Notes: generated by a model from the sequence alone, not told the origin. Shown: positions 35,465 through 45,291, numbered from the stretch's first letter. The stretch is DNA of 64,000 bases from Streptomyces sp. ISL-43 (GCF_018614195.1 NZ_JAGGOT010000032.1:112790-176789); one strand, 5' to 3'. A program made the numbers and translations.

Positions 35465-36855
35465 CCGAGCTCCCTTGCCGCCGTGTGGAGGGCCTGCGCG
35501 ATCCGGCGCACATCCGCGTGCGTGGTACGCCAGTTGGAGAACGCGGCGCGCAGGGCGGGGGTTCCCGCGTACGTCGTGGGGGTGACGAAGACCTCGGGGG
35601 CGGCCGCTTCGCGCAGGGCCGTGAGGCGGGCGGGGGTGGGCTCGGCGGCGAGGGTGAAGCAGACGACGTTCAGGCGGACCGGGGCGAGGACCGTGAAGGA
35701 CGGGTCCTCGGCGAGCGACGCGCCCAGCGCGCGGGCGCAGGCGATGTCCCGTTCGACGATCTCCCGATGGCCCTCGCGGCCGTAGGCCCGGAGCGTGAAC
35801 CAGGCGGCCAGGGCCCGCAGCCGGTGGGAGTTCTCCGGGGTGAGGTGGACCAGGTCGGGGTGGTCGCCCAGGGGGCCGAGGTAGGCGGCGGCGTTCTGGA
35901 AGACGCGGGCCTGCAGGTCGCGGCGGCGGGTGAACAGGACGGCGCTGTCGTAGGGGACGTTGAGCCACTTGTGCAGGTCGACGCAGACGGAGTCGGCCGC
36001 GTCGAGGCCGGCGGTGAGGTGGGCGTGTTCCGGGGACAGTGCGGCGAACGCGCCGAAAGCGGCGTCGGTGTGCAGCCAGAAGTCGTGGCGTTCGCGCAGG
36101 GCCGCGATGGCCCGGAGGTCGTCGAAGTCCACGGTGTTCACGGTGCCGGCGTTGGCGACGACGACGGCGGGGAGCCCGGGCGCGTCGGCGAGCGCGCGTT
36201 CCAGGGCGGCGGGGTCGACGGCCTCGCGGCCGGGGAGTGTCGGTACGGGGACCAGGGCGCCGCGGCCGAGGCCGAGGACCGAGAGGGCCTTGGCGATGGA
36301 GGAGTGCGGGGCGCCGGAGAGGACCCGGACGGGGCCGAGCGCGGCCGCGCCGTCCTCGGCCGGGGAGACGTCGAGGCGCTCGCCGAGCCATTCGCGGGCG
36401 ATGGCGAGGCCCGTGGTATTGGACATGGTGGCGCCGCTGACGAACGTGCCGGTGTGGGCGTCGGAGAGGTGGAAGAGGTCGCGGAGCCAGCCGACGGTCT
36501 CGCGTTCGAGGTCCTGGCCGGCGCCGTCCAGGGCGGAGTTGGAGTTCTGGTCGTGGGCCGCGGTGAGCCAGTCGCCGGCCAGGGCGGCGGGGGTGGCGCC
36601 GCCGGTGACGAAGCCGAGGTAGCGGGGGCCGGCGGAGGCGGACAGGCGCGGGGCCCAGCGGTCGGCGAAGGCGGCCAGCGCCGCCTCCGTACCGGTGCCG
36701 CGTTCGGGCAGGGCTTCGCGCTCCTGCGGCTTGTCCGGGGGCGGCGGTACGACGGGACGCGCGTCCAGGGTCGCGAGGGCCTCGGCGGCTGCGTCGCGGG
36801 TGGCGTCGAGGAGGTCGGGGAGGCGGGCGAGGTCGGCGGCGAGCGTGCGGTCCAT
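35461..36855 (-). CDS. PLP-dependent group II amino-acid decarboxylase family protein
   Basis: The protein has 464 residues from ATG 36855 (MDRTLAADLARLPDLL). The fold-type I decarboxylase pattern includes GGATPAALAGDWL, the TSGA-like FVSGATMSNTTGLAIAR (about 137-153) and the PLP-lysine motif VDLHKWLNVPYDSAVLF (about 299-315). The substrate (aromatic amino acid, glutamate or diaminobutyrate) cannot be read from sequence. It is coupled by a 4-nt overlap to the HD hydrolase. No strong ribosome binding site was seen. Confidence 0.88.
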   Translation of the reverse strand: MDRTLAADLARLPDLLDATRDAAAEALATLDARPVVPPPPDKPQEREALPERGTGTEAALAAFADRWAPRLSASAGPRYLGFVTGGATPAALAGDWLTAAHDQNSNSALDGAGQDLERETVGWLRDLFHLSDAHTGTFVSGATMSNTTGLAIAREWLGERLDVSPAEDGAAALGPVRVLSGAPHSSIAKALSVLGLGRGALVPVPTLPGREAVDPAALERALADAPGLPAVVVANAGTVNTVDFDDLRAIAALRERHDFWLHTDAAFGAFAALSPEHAHLTAGLDAADSVCVDLHKWLNVPYDSAVLFTRRRDLQARVFQNAAAYLGPLGDHPDLVHLTPENSHRLRALAAWFTLRAYGREGHREIVERDIACARALGASLAEDPSFTVLAPVRLNVVCFTLAAEPTPARLTALREAAAPEVFVTPTTYAGTPALRAAFSNWRTTHADVRRIAQALHTAARELG

Positions 36856-36972
36856 GGGGGCACGGTAGGCGCCGCCGGGCCCCGGCGGACGGGCCAATCG
36901 GGCCCGGGTGGCCTCCCCGGCCCCGTTCCGCACCTCCCCCGGCGGGGCCTGGGCGGGTCTTAAGGTCGGGGC

Positions 36973-37572
36973 ATGAGCGTGAAGCGGTGGGGGCGGGCGG
37001 TGGCCGGGGTGGGCGCGCTGGTGGGGACGGCGGTGATGGTCGCGGGGTGCGATGCGCCGCCCGCGCCGGCCTCGGCGCCGGGGCCGACCTCGTCCGCCGG
37101 GGTGCGGACGACGCAGGACCCGCGCGCCGGCGGGTGTCCCGAGGGCGGGGTGCGGCTCCTGGAGGGGCTCGGGAACGCCGCGATGGGGTTGCGCGTGGAG
37201 TCGGTGCAGCTGCTCAACTGCGGGTCGCGGCCGTACGAGTTGGAGGGGTATCCGGAGATCGCGCTGCTGGACGCGGCGAACGCTCCGGTGGAGGTGGCCG
37301 TCGGCCACGGCGCGGCCGGGATCACCGCGAGCCCCACGGGGCTGGACTCCCCGCCGGGGAAAGTGACGGTCCTGCCGGGGCAGGCGGCCGAGGTGGGGCT
37401 GGTGTGGCGCAACCTGGTCACGGAGTCGAGCGCCCCGGCGGTGGAGGGGTGGGTGCTCGCGGTCACGCCCCGGCCCGGCGCGCCCCGGCTGGAGCTGCGC
37501 CTGACCCGGCCGGTGGACCTCGGGAACACCGGGAAGCTCGGGATCGGCCCGTGGACTGCGGCCGGGCACTGA
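36973..37572 (+). CDS. DUF4232-type secreted lipoprotein
   Basis: The protein is 199 residues. A lipoprotein signal peptide (about 1-26) ends in the lipobox VAGC. It is followed by a Pro/Ser linker and a beta-rich domain starting at the Cys near 55 (GGCPEGGVRLLEG) with a second Cys in LLNCGSRPYELEGYPEI, as in DUF4232. It is anchored to the outer face of the membrane, with unknown role. It is convergent with the ABC transporter genes across a minisatellite. Confidence 0.83.
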   Translation: MSVKRWGRAVAGVGALVGTAVMVAGCDAPPAPASAPGPTSSAGVRTTQDPRAGGCPEGGVRLLEGLGNAAMGLRVESVQLLNCGSRPYELEGYPEIALLDAANAPVEVAVGHGAAGITASPTGLDSPPGKVTVLPGQAAEVGLVWRNLVTESSAPAVEGWVLAVTPRPGAPRLELRLTRPVDLGNTGKLGIGPWTAAGH

Positions 37573-37609
37573 CCGCAGGGCTCGACGGGCCCTTCGGCGG
37601 CGGGAATCC

Positions 37610-37690
37610 GAAGGAGACGAAGGAGACGAAGGAGACGAAGGAGACGAAGGAGACGAAGGAGACGAAGGAGACGAAGGAGACGAAGGAGAC
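37610..37690. repeat. Minisatellite: nine exact copies of GAAGGAGAC
   Basis: Nine uninterrupted 9-bp units (81 bp) with no mismatch. The array lies between two converging stop codons (37572 and 37756) and is followed by a degenerate unit (CAGGGAGAA). All frames stay open because the unit is a multiple of three, which creates false long ORFs here. Perfect copies imply recent expansion by slippage. Confidence 0.95.
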
Positions 37691-37755
37691 CAGGGAGAAC
37701 ACCGACAGCGCGCTCCGGGGTCGGCTCCGGCGCGCGCTGGTCGGCGTACGGCACG

Positions 37756-40167
37756 TCAGGTTCGGCTGAGGCGGAGCGCGCGGCGGGCCGGAAGGGACGT
37801 GGCCGCCAGGGTCAAGGCCACGGCGGCGGCCACGAAGGAGCCGTAGACGACGGGCGGGACGTAGGGGCCGGTGCCCGTCAGGGTCTTGGCCAGCGGGATC
37901 AGCGTGGCCAGCGCTATCGCCGAGCCGATGGCGATGCCGGCGCCGCTGACCAGGAGGGCTTCCCAGCGCAGCATCCGCAGCACCTGGCGGCGGGTGGAGC
38001 CGACGAGGCGCAGCATGCCCAGTTCGCGGCGGCGGTCGAGGACGGTCATCACCAGGGTGTTGGCGGCGGCGACGGCCGCGAAGCCGCCGAGTACGGCCGC
38101 CATGGTGGTGTTGGCCCAGGCGTTGACCTCGCGCGCCAGGCTCTGGGTCGTGGTCCAGGCGGATGCGGACTGCGCCGGGCCGAGGTCCGCGGGGAGCGGG
38201 CCGCGGACCAGGAGTTCCGTGGGGCGGCCGGCGGTGGTGTGGCCGGCCAGGTCGGCGGCGGGGAGGGTGACTTCGCCGAGGCCGAGGCCGCGGGAGTAGA
38301 CGGCGACGATCTCGGGGTCGGTCCGGGTGCCGTCGGGCAGGCGCAGCTCGATGCGGTCGCCGACGGCGGCGTGGTCGGCCTCGGCCAGGGTCCGGTCGAC
38401 GGCGACCTTGCCGGGGGCCAGCCGGGCGAGGTCCCCCGAGAGCACGCCCAGGTCCTCGACGGTGGTGATGTCCCCGGCGACCCCCTGGGCGGAGGCGCTG
38501 TGGATCATGCGCTCCGGGCCGGAGCCGACGATGGCGAGGACGGAGGTGCGGGTGAGGGCGACCGCACCGGCCGCGACCGCCCGGTCCGGGTCGTGCGGGT
38601 CGGTGATGACGTGGTCGGCGAGCAGCCCGGCTTCCTGCTGCTGGACTACGGCCCGGTCCTGGCTGGTGTGGAGGAAGACCAGGGTGGAGGAGAAGGCCAT
38701 GGCGAGCACGATCGGCGTGATCGCGGAGGCCAGACGGCGGGCGTTGGTACGGGAGTTGGCGGCGGCCAGCGAGCCCGAGGCGCCGGCGGCGCGCATCGGG
38801 AGCCCGAAGAGGGCGGCGCAGGCGCGGGCGATCAGCGGGCCGAGCAGGGCGACGGCGAGCATGAAGAGCATGACGACGCCGAGCGCGGCGTTGGCCGCGT
38901 CCGGACCGCTGCTGGTGGCGGCCAGGCCCGCACAGGCGGCGCCGCCGGCCAGGGCGGCGATGCCCAACGGGGTACGGATCCACCCGGGCCGCAGGCGTTC
39001 CATGGCGGCCGCGGCGAGGGCCTGGCCGGGGCGGATGCGGGCGGGGCGGCGGGAGGCGGCCCAGCCGGCGAACAGGGCGGTGACGAGCCCGATGCCGACG
39101 GCGCAGACCAGCGGGATCCCGGAGACGGCCAGGTCGACGGGGGCCGGGGTCGCGCCCTTCGCCTTGAGCTGTCCGAACCACCAGGAGGCGAGTGCGATGC
39201 CGGGTACGAGGCCCAGTGCGCCGGCGGCCGGTGCGATGAGGAGGGCTTCGGCGGCGACCGTGCGGCGGATCTGGCGCGGGGTGGCTCCGACGGCGCGCAG
39301 CAGGGCGAATTCGCGGGAGCGCTGGCCGACGGAGAGCGCGATGGTGCCCGCGGCGGTGAAGACGGAGACGAGGGTGGCGATGCCGCCGAAGGAGCCGCCG
39401 AGGCCGGCCAGCAGCTCCTTGGCGCCCGCGAGCTGCGGGTCCATGGCGCGGTCGGCGCCGGTCAGCACCTGGGCGCGGCCGTCCACGGCCGCCCGGACCC
39501 GTTCGGCGTCGGCCCCGAAGACGGCGATGGCGTCGAGCGCGTCGGGGTGTCCGGACAGGGTGCGCGCTTCGGCGTCGGCGAACCAGGCTCCGGGCCGGTC
39601 GGTGCGCCCGACGACCCGGAACTCCCGCTTGCCGGCGGGGGTGTCGAGCGTGATCCGGCCGGGCCCGTCGGCGCCGCCGAGAACGACTTCGCCCGGGGCG
39701 GCCGGGGCGCGGCCCGTGCGCAGCTCGGTGGGGCTGAAGGCGGTGGAGCCCCAGCCGTACGCGTCGAAGGCACCGCCGGCCGCGGCGGCGGTTGCGGCTC
39801 CGGCTCCGGCTCCGGCTCCGGCCGCGTCCCGTACCGGGAACGTCACGTCGGGCACGGCCCGGCCCAGCGGGGCCAGCCGGGCCAGGAGCGCGGCGTCCAC
39901 CCGGGCGTGCTCGGGGACCTGCGTGGAGACGTCGTAGGCCCCCTCGCCGCTGCCCGTCCGCAGGGTGACCTGCTGGTCGGCGGCGACGACGACGGGGGCT
40001 TCGGCGTACCGGGTCGGCGGGGCGCTCGCCCGCAGCCCGGTCTCCAGCAGGATCCCGCAGGCGGAGACGATGGCGACGGTCATCAGGACGGCGATGAAGG
40101 TGCCGGCGAAGGCGGCGGGGCGGAAGCGCAGTGCGGCGCGGGCCAGGCCGTTGGTGCGGGCGCGCAT
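37756..40167 (-). CDS. FtsX-like ABC transporter permease (MacB/LolC type)
   Basis: The protein has 803 residues from ATG 40167. There is an N-terminal membrane segment at about 18-40, then a large extracytoplasmic MacB-like domain with an Ala/Gly-rich run. A membrane cluster at about 255-395 contains the FtsX motif EFALLRAVGATPRQIRR, a second cluster lies at about 400-500, and a second extracytoplasmic domain leads to a final FtsX cluster (DRRRELGMLRLVGSTRRQVLRM near 700). The gene overlaps the ATPase gene stop by 1 nt (TGATG), so the two are coupled. Confidence 0.93.
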   Translation of the reverse strand: MRARTNGLARAALRFRPAAFAGTFIAVLMTVAIVSACGILLETGLRASAPPTRYAEAPVVVAADQQVTLRTGSGEGAYDVSTQVPEHARVDAALLARLAPLGRAVPDVTFPVRDAAGAGAGAGAATAAAAGGAFDAYGWGSTAFSPTELRTGRAPAAPGEVVLGGADGPGRITLDTPAGKREFRVVGRTDRPGAWFADAEARTLSGHPDALDAIAVFGADAERVRAAVDGRAQVLTGADRAMDPQLAGAKELLAGLGGSFGGIATLVSVFTAAGTIALSVGQRSREFALLRAVGATPRQIRRTVAAEALLIAPAAGALGLVPGIALASWWFGQLKAKGATPAPVDLAVSGIPLVCAVGIGLVTALFAGWAASRRPARIRPGQALAAAAMERLRPGWIRTPLGIAALAGGAACAGLAATSSGPDAANAALGVVMLFMLAVALLGPLIARACAALFGLPMRAAGASGSLAAANSRTNARRLASAITPIVLAMAFSSTLVFLHTSQDRAVVQQQEAGLLADHVITDPHDPDRAVAAGAVALTRTSVLAIVGSGPERMIHSASAQGVAGDITTVEDLGVLSGDLARLAPGKVAVDRTLAEADHAAVGDRIELRLPDGTRTDPEIVAVYSRGLGLGEVTLPAADLAGHTTAGRPTELLVRGPLPADLGPAQSASAWTTTQSLAREVNAWANTTMAAVLGGFAAVAAANTLVMTVLDRRRELGMLRLVGSTRRQVLRMLRWEALLVSGAGIAIGSAIALATLIPLAKTLTGTGPYVPPVVYGSFVAAAVALTLAATSLPARRALRLSRT

Positions 40168-41009
40168 CAGGCGGCCGCTCCCGCGTAGGCCGGGGCGGGG
40201 GCGGTGAGGGCCGTCATCCGGGCGGCGATGGTGGCGGTGGAGCTGCGCGGGAGCCGGTCGGCGATGAGGCCGTCGGCGAGGAAGAGCACCTGGTCGGCGT
40301 GGGCGGCGGCGCCCGGGTCGTGGGTGACCATGACGACGGTGGCGCCGAGGGAGTCGACGGCGCTGCGGAGCAGGCCGAGGACTTCGGCGGCGGCGGTGGT
40401 GTCGAGGGCGCCGGTGGGCTCGTCGGCGAAGACCACGTCGGGCCGGGTTACCAGCGCCCTGGCGATGGCGACCCGCTGCTGCTGGCCGCCGGAGAGCTCG
40501 GCGGGGCGGCGCCGGCCCTTGCCCTCCAGGCCGACGCGGGCGAGGAGGTCGGCGGCGCGGTCCTGGCCTTGGGCGGATGCGCGGCCGCCGGCGAGGCGCA
40601 TGGGGAGCAGGACGTTCTGCTCGACGGTGAGGGAGGGCAGCAGGTTGAAGGCCTGGAAGACGAAGCCCAGGCGGTTGCGGCGGAGCTCGGTGAGCTCGTT
40701 CTCGTTCATGCCGGTGATCTCGGTGCCGCCGAGGCGGACGGAGCCCTCGGTGGGGAGGTCGAGTCCGGCGGCGCACTGCAGGAAGGTGGACTTGCCGGAG
40801 CCGGAGGGGCCCATCACGGCGGTGAAGCTGCCGCGCGGGAGGCTGAGGTCGATGCCGCGCAGGGCGTGGACGGCGGCGGAGCCGCGCCCGTACTGCCGGC
40901 GGACACCGCGCAGTTCGACGGCGGGGGTGGAGTCGTAGGACCGCCCGGCCTGGTCGGCCCGCCGCTCGGGCTGCTGCTCGGCCTGTCGTGTGGTCCGCCG
41001 GAACCCCAT
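40167..41009 (-). CDS. ABC transporter ATP-binding protein (LolD/MacB type)
   Basis: The protein is 280 residues. Walker A GPSGSGKS is at 67-74, the Q-loop is in FVFQAFNLLP (about 117-126), the signature LSGGQQQR is at 172-179 and Walker B VVFADEP at 192-198, followed by the D-loop GALD. An H-loop MVTHD follows. About 28 polar N-terminal residues are extra. It powers the FtsX-type permease encoded immediately downstream. The substrate is unknown; such pairs in Streptomyces often serve antibiotic, peptide or envelope-stress export. Confidence 0.95.
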   Translation of the reverse strand: MGFRRTTRQAEQQPERRADQAGRSYDSTPAVELRGVRRQYGRGSAAVHALRGIDLSLPRGSFTAVMGPSGSGKSTFLQCAAGLDLPTEGSVRLGGTEITGMNENELTELRRNRLGFVFQAFNLLPSLTVEQNVLLPMRLAGGRASAQGQDRAADLLARVGLEGKGRRRPAELSGGQQQRVAIARALVTRPDVVFADEPTGALDTTAAAEVLGLLRSAVDSLGATVVMVTHDPGAAAHADQVLFLADGLIADRLPRSSTATIAARMTALTAPAPAYAGAAA

Positions 41010-41182
41010 GGTGTGTTGCCTTCCGTTGTGCGCCGTTGCCTGTGTGGTGACGGTCTCGACGCTACGGAGGACGGGGTGTCCGGGACCATGACGGGACCCG
41101 GCGGATGGATGGTGGGGTTTGCCCTACCCCGGCGGACCTGCGGTGTCGTCCGGCGGGGCTGCCCGGCGGGTCGGCTCGGCGG

Positions 41183-42325
41183 TCAGCCCGACCGGCGGAT
41201 GAGCAGCAGGGCGCGATCGTCGTTGACGTCCTTGGCGACCTTCTCGATCAGGTGCCAGGCCGCGCCGTCCCAGCCGGCGGCGACGTAGCGGTCGGCCTCG
41301 CCGGTGAGGCGGTCCATGCCTTCGCTGATGTCGCGGTCGGACGTCTCGACGAGGCCGTCGGTGAAGAGCATCAGGACGTCGCCGGAGCGCAGGTTGCCCC
41401 GGGCCGGTTCGAACTCGGCGCCGTCGTAGACGCCCAGCAGCGGGCCCTCGCCGGAGACCTCCTGCCAGCGGCCGGTGCCGGCGCAGCGCTGGAGGGCGGG
41501 CAGGTGGCCGGCGGACAGCAGCTCGTAGTCGCCGGTCTCCAGGTCCAGGACGAGGTGGATGGAGGTGGCGAAGCCCTCGTCCCAGTCCTGGCGCAGGAGG
41601 TAGCCGTTGGCGGCGGGCAGGAAGCCGTGCGGGGGCAGGGCCCCGAGGAGTCCGCCGAAGGCGCCGGAGAGCAGCAGGGCGCGGGAGCCGGCTTCCATGC
41701 CCTTGCCGGAGACGTCGGTGAGGACGATCTCCAGGGTGCGGCCGCCGTTGGTGCGGGCGGCGACGACGAAGTCGCCGGAGAAGGACTGGCCGCCGGCCGG
41801 GCGCAGGGCCATCTCGCGGTGCCAGCCGCGCGGCAGGGAGGGCAGCTTGCTCTGGACCCGGATGCGTTCGCGCAGGTCGAAGAGCATGGTGCCGCCGCGC
41901 CGCCAGGGCACGCCGACGCGGCTGCGGAACTGGGCGATGACCAGTCCGAAGAATCCGCAGGCGGCGACGACCAGCACGGTGCCGGGCGTGACCCGGGCGG
42001 GGCCCTGGTTGTACGGCCCGAGGACGAGGGCCTCGACGATGAGCGCGGCCGCCGAGGCCGCGTACAGCGCGAGCAGGCTGGCGGGGCGCAGGAGCAGGCC
42101 GCCGGCCACGATGGGCAGGACGAGCGCGGACGGGGAGAACCACACCGGCAGCATCAGCGTGCCGCAGGCGATGGCCGGGACGGTGAGCAGCAGGACGCCG
42201 AAGGCGAGCCAGTCGGAGGCATCGCCGCGGAAGTAGTCGACGGCGGATTTGCGCAGGGCGGTGCGTGCCCGGTGCGACATCATGCGCGTCCGGGCCAGGA
42301 GGGTCTCCACACGTGCTCCGGCCAT
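41183..42325 (-). CDS. Membrane-anchored PP2C-type (SpoIIE/RsbU-like) serine phosphatase
   Basis: The protein is 380 residues. The N-terminal third has four membrane segments (about 38-130), followed by a SpoIIE/PP2C domain from about 165. Metal-site motifs are the Asp in SGDFVVAA, the VLTDVSGKGMEAG signature, SAGHLPAL and LFTDGLVETSDRD. It probably dephosphorylates an anti-sigma-antagonist-type protein. No partner kinase or anti-sigma gene is adjacent, so its target is encoded elsewhere. Confidence 0.9.
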   Translation of the reverse strand: MAGARVETLLARTRMMSHRARTALRKSAVDYFRGDASDWLAFGVLLLTVPAIACGTLMLPVWFSPSALVLPIVAGGLLLRPASLLALYAASAAALIVEALVLGPYNQGPARVTPGTVLVVAACGFFGLVIAQFRSRVGVPWRRGGTMLFDLRERIRVQSKLPSLPRGWHREMALRPAGGQSFSGDFVVAARTNGGRTLEIVLTDVSGKGMEAGSRALLLSGAFGGLLGALPPHGFLPAANGYLLRQDWDEGFATSIHLVLDLETGDYELLSAGHLPALQRCAGTGRWQEVSGEGPLLGVYDGAEFEPARGNLRSGDVLMLFTDGLVETSDRDISEGMDRLTGEADRYVAAGWDGAAWHLIEKVAKDVNDDRALLLIRRSG

Positions 42326-42442
42326 TGCTTCGGGACCCTATCCATCCTGGCTGTGCGCGCGCAGGGGTACCCCCGGAGATGGGCCCGCAGGTAGACCGAA
42401 AAGAGATCGACCGGGACGGATTGCCCTGATAGGGATGGCCGT

Positions 42443-43678
42443 ATGGCTCTTGAGACGCGCGTATTGCAGGCTGATGAGTGGGATGTCTGGTTCGACCACC
42501 TGGAACTGGCGTTCGGTGGAGTGCCCGAATCCCCCGAGGAACGGGAGCTCTACAAGTCCCTGACCGAGACGGAGCGCTCCCTCGGCGTCTGGGACGGTGA
42601 GACGTGCGTCGGATCGGCGGGCGCCTTCTCCTTCCGGCTGTCCGTGCCGGGCGGCGCGCTCGTCCCCGCCGGCGGCGTCACGATGGTGGGCGTCTCCCCG
42701 ACCCACCGCAGGCAGGGCGTGCTCACCTCGCTGATGCGCCGGCAATTGGACGACATCCGGGCGGGTGGTGAACCGCTCGCCGTGCTGACGGCCTCGGATC
42801 CGGCGATCTACGGGCGCTTCGGCTACGGCACCGCGGCGTACTCCGTGTCCGTCGACATCGACACCACCCGCGTACGCCTCTCCGTGCCGCCGGGGACCGA
42901 CGGCGTACGGCTTCGGCTCGTCGATCCGCAGAAGGCGCTGGGCGACTGCGAGCGGGTCTACGCGGCGCTGGTCGCGGGCCGGCCCGGCATGCCGGCCCGG
43001 CAGCCGGGCTGGGAGCTGCATGCGCTGCTGGACCCGCCGTCGCGCCGGGAGGGAGCCTCCGCGCTGAAGTGCGTGGTCGCCGAGGGGGCGGACGGCGAGG
43101 TCGTCGGGTACGTCCGCTATCACGTCAAGCCCGACTGGGAGCAGACCGGTTCGGACGGCAAGGTCCAGGTGCGCGATCTGGACGCGCTGGATCCGGCGGC
43201 GTACGCGGCGCTGTGGCGCTACGTCTTCGGCATCGACCTGGCCTGGCGGGTGCGGGCGTACGGGCGGCCCGTGGACGATCCGGTGCTGCACCTGGTGAGC
43301 GACGTACGCCGGACCCAGGTGCGCCAGCGCGACGCGCTGCACCTGCGGCTGGTGGACCTGCCGGCGGCGCTGGAGGCCCGCGGCTACGGGGCCCCGCTGG
43401 ACGTGGTCTTCGAGGTCGAGGACCGGTTCTGCCCGTGGAACGCGGGCCGGTGGCGGCTCACGGCAACTGCCGGGGGCGGGGCCTCCTGCACGCGCACCGA
43501 CGCGCCGGCGGAGCTGGAGCTGTCGGTCGGCGAGCTCGGCTCGGCGTACCTGGGCGGGGTCGCCCTGACCTCGCTCGCCGCGGCCGGCCGGGTGCGCGAG
43601 CTGCGCGCGGGGGCCTTGGCGGAGGTCTCGCGGGCCCTCGCGGGCGACGTGGCCCCGTGGTTGTCGCACGGGTTCTAG
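42443..43678 (+). CDS. Eis-like GNAT N-acetyltransferase
   Basis: The protein is 411 residues with an AGGGA site before ATG 42443. The N-terminal GNAT domain has the acetyl-CoA motif VGVSPTHRRQGVLTSLM at about 82-98, then PAIYGRFGYGTAAY, the Eis-type active-site Tyr region. A second GNAT-like domain and a sterol-carrier-like C-terminal domain (from about 300) follow. The chain ends in Phe, whose carboxylate is catalytic in the Eis family. Eis enzymes acetylate aminoglycosides and other amines; the substrate here is unknown. Confidence 0.92.
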   Translation: MALETRVLQADEWDVWFDHLELAFGGVPESPEERELYKSLTETERSLGVWDGETCVGSAGAFSFRLSVPGGALVPAGGVTMVGVSPTHRRQGVLTSLMRRQLDDIRAGGEPLAVLTASDPAIYGRFGYGTAAYSVSVDIDTTRVRLSVPPGTDGVRLRLVDPQKALGDCERVYAALVAGRPGMPARQPGWELHALLDPPSRREGASALKCVVAEGADGEVVGYVRYHVKPDWEQTGSDGKVQVRDLDALDPAAYAALWRYVFGIDLAWRVRAYGRPVDDPVLHLVSDVRRTQVRQRDALHLRLVDLPAALEARGYGAPLDVVFEVEDRFCPWNAGRWRLTATAGGGASCTRTDAPAELELSVGELGSAYLGGVALTSLAAAGRVRELRAGALAEVSRALAGDVAPWLSHGF

Positions 43679-43752
43679 CTAGGCCCTGTCGTCGAAGTGG
43701 CGCTTGGCCGGGGCGTTCCGGGCCGCGGGCCGATCCGCGTGGATCGCCCGGC

Positions 43753-44562
43753 CTAGCGGACCTGGCACCCCGGGCACCAGAAGAGGTTGCGGGCGGCGAG
43801 AGCGGCGGTGCGGATCTCGCGCCCGCAGATGTGGCAGGGCATGTTCGCCCTCCGGTAGACGTACACCTCTCCGCCGTGGTCGTCCACCCTCGGCGGGCGG
43901 CCCATGGCTTCGGGCAGGTGCTCGTCGCGGACGGTGTCGATGCGGTTGTTGCGCACGCCCTCGCGCATGAGCAGCGCCAAGTCGGCCCAGATCGCGTCCC
44001 ACTCGGCCCGCGTGAGGTCCTTGCCGAGGCGGTACGGGTCGATGGCGTGCCGGAAGAGGACCTCGGCGCGGTAGACGTTGCCGACGCCCGCGACGACCTT
44101 CTGGTCCATGAGCAGCGCGGCGACAGTGGTGCGGGAGCGGGAGATCCGGGCCCAGGCGCGGTCGGGGTCGTCTCTGTTGCGCAAGGGGTCCGGGCCGAGC
44201 CGGTCGCTTATCGCCAGCTTCTCCCCGTCCGTGATCCACGCGCAGGTGGTCGGGCCGCGCAGGTCGGAGAAGTAATCGTCGCTGGCGAGGCGCAGCCTGA
44301 CCGTGTCGGTGGCCGGCGGGGCCGGTGCGGGGCCGAGCGCGTACTTGCCGAAGAGTCCGAGGTGGATGTGGATCCAGCCGCTCTCCTTGAATCCCAGGAA
44401 GAGGTGCTTGCCGTGGGCGTCGACGCCGTCCAGGATCCGTCCGTCGAGCAGGGCCGCGCTCTCGGCGAAGCGCCCCTGGGGGCTGCTGACGGCGACCTCC
44501 CACCCGGCGAACCGCATGAGGTGGTCCTCGGCGAGGCGGTGGATCGTATGCCCCTCGGGCAC
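43753..44562 (-). CDS. Fpg/Nei family DNA glycosylase (Nei2-like)
   Basis: This base-excision repair enzyme has 269 residues from GTG 44562, with GGAG upstream. After Met removal the N-terminal Pro is the Schiff-base nucleophile, followed by the catalytic Glu (MPEGHTIHRLA). The helix-two-turn-helix region contains VAGVGNVYRAEVLF. The C-terminal zinc finger is CHICGREIRT...WCPGC, complete with four Cys. The MPEGHT start and spacing fit endonuclease VIII (oxidised pyrimidine removal) better than Fpg. Confidence 0.93.
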   Translation of the reverse strand: MPEGHTIHRLAEDHLMRFAGWEVAVSSPQGRFAESAALLDGRILDGVDAHGKHLFLGFKESGWIHIHLGLFGKYALGPAPAPPATDTVRLRLASDDYFSDLRGPTTCAWITDGEKLAISDRLGPDPLRNRDDPDRAWARISRSRTTVAALLMDQKVVAGVGNVYRAEVLFRHAIDPYRLGKDLTRAEWDAIWADLALLMREGVRNNRIDTVRDEHLPEAMGRPPRVDDHGGEVYVYRRANMPCHICGREIRTAALAARNLFWCPGCQVR

Positions 44563-44589
44563 GGTGAAGCTCCTCGTGGAAAGAAAACA

Positions 44590-44618
44590 GCCGTGCCGCC
44601 CCCGGGGGGCGGCACGGC
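44590..44618 (-). terminator. rpiB terminator with U-tract
   Basis: A nearly perfect 13-14-bp G/C stem (44590-44603 against 44604-44618) lies 12 nt after the rpiB stop and is followed on the minus strand by TGTTTTCTT. This is the most classical intrinsic terminator in the window. Confidence 0.93.
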
Positions 44619-44629
44619 CGGAAGGGGAA

Positions 44630-45115
<486 letters not shown>

Positions 45116-45276
45116 GTCTCGAGTGTGGCACGAGCCCGCCCGCCACCCCGCAGCGGGTGTCGCGTAAGTCACTTCTAAAGCTCAAGTAAACCCAAACAAC
45201 CCAGATGAGACACGCCGGGACCAGGGTCCGGGACTTTGAGCCCTGGGCAACCATCCGGAACAGGGTCTTCCGTCTT

Positions 45277-45291
45277 GTCCGCGTGTCGGGT
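45277..45291. promoter_or_regulatory. Weak dyad upstream of amino-acid permease 1
   Basis: GTCCGcgtgtCGGGT resembles the GTCCG-N5-CGGAC dyads before permease 3 but has two mismatches in the right half. It lies 53 nt before the permease start, in the region shared with rpiB. Speculative. Confidence 0.25.

Noticed and set aside
37610..37690. CRISPR-like repeat array
   Set aside because: Units are contiguous 9-mers with no spacers and no cas genes nearby.
37561..37769. Frames encoding KET or VSF repeats through the minisatellite
   Set aside because: Open only because the 9-bp unit lacks stops; no start context or family, and both flanking genes end outside.
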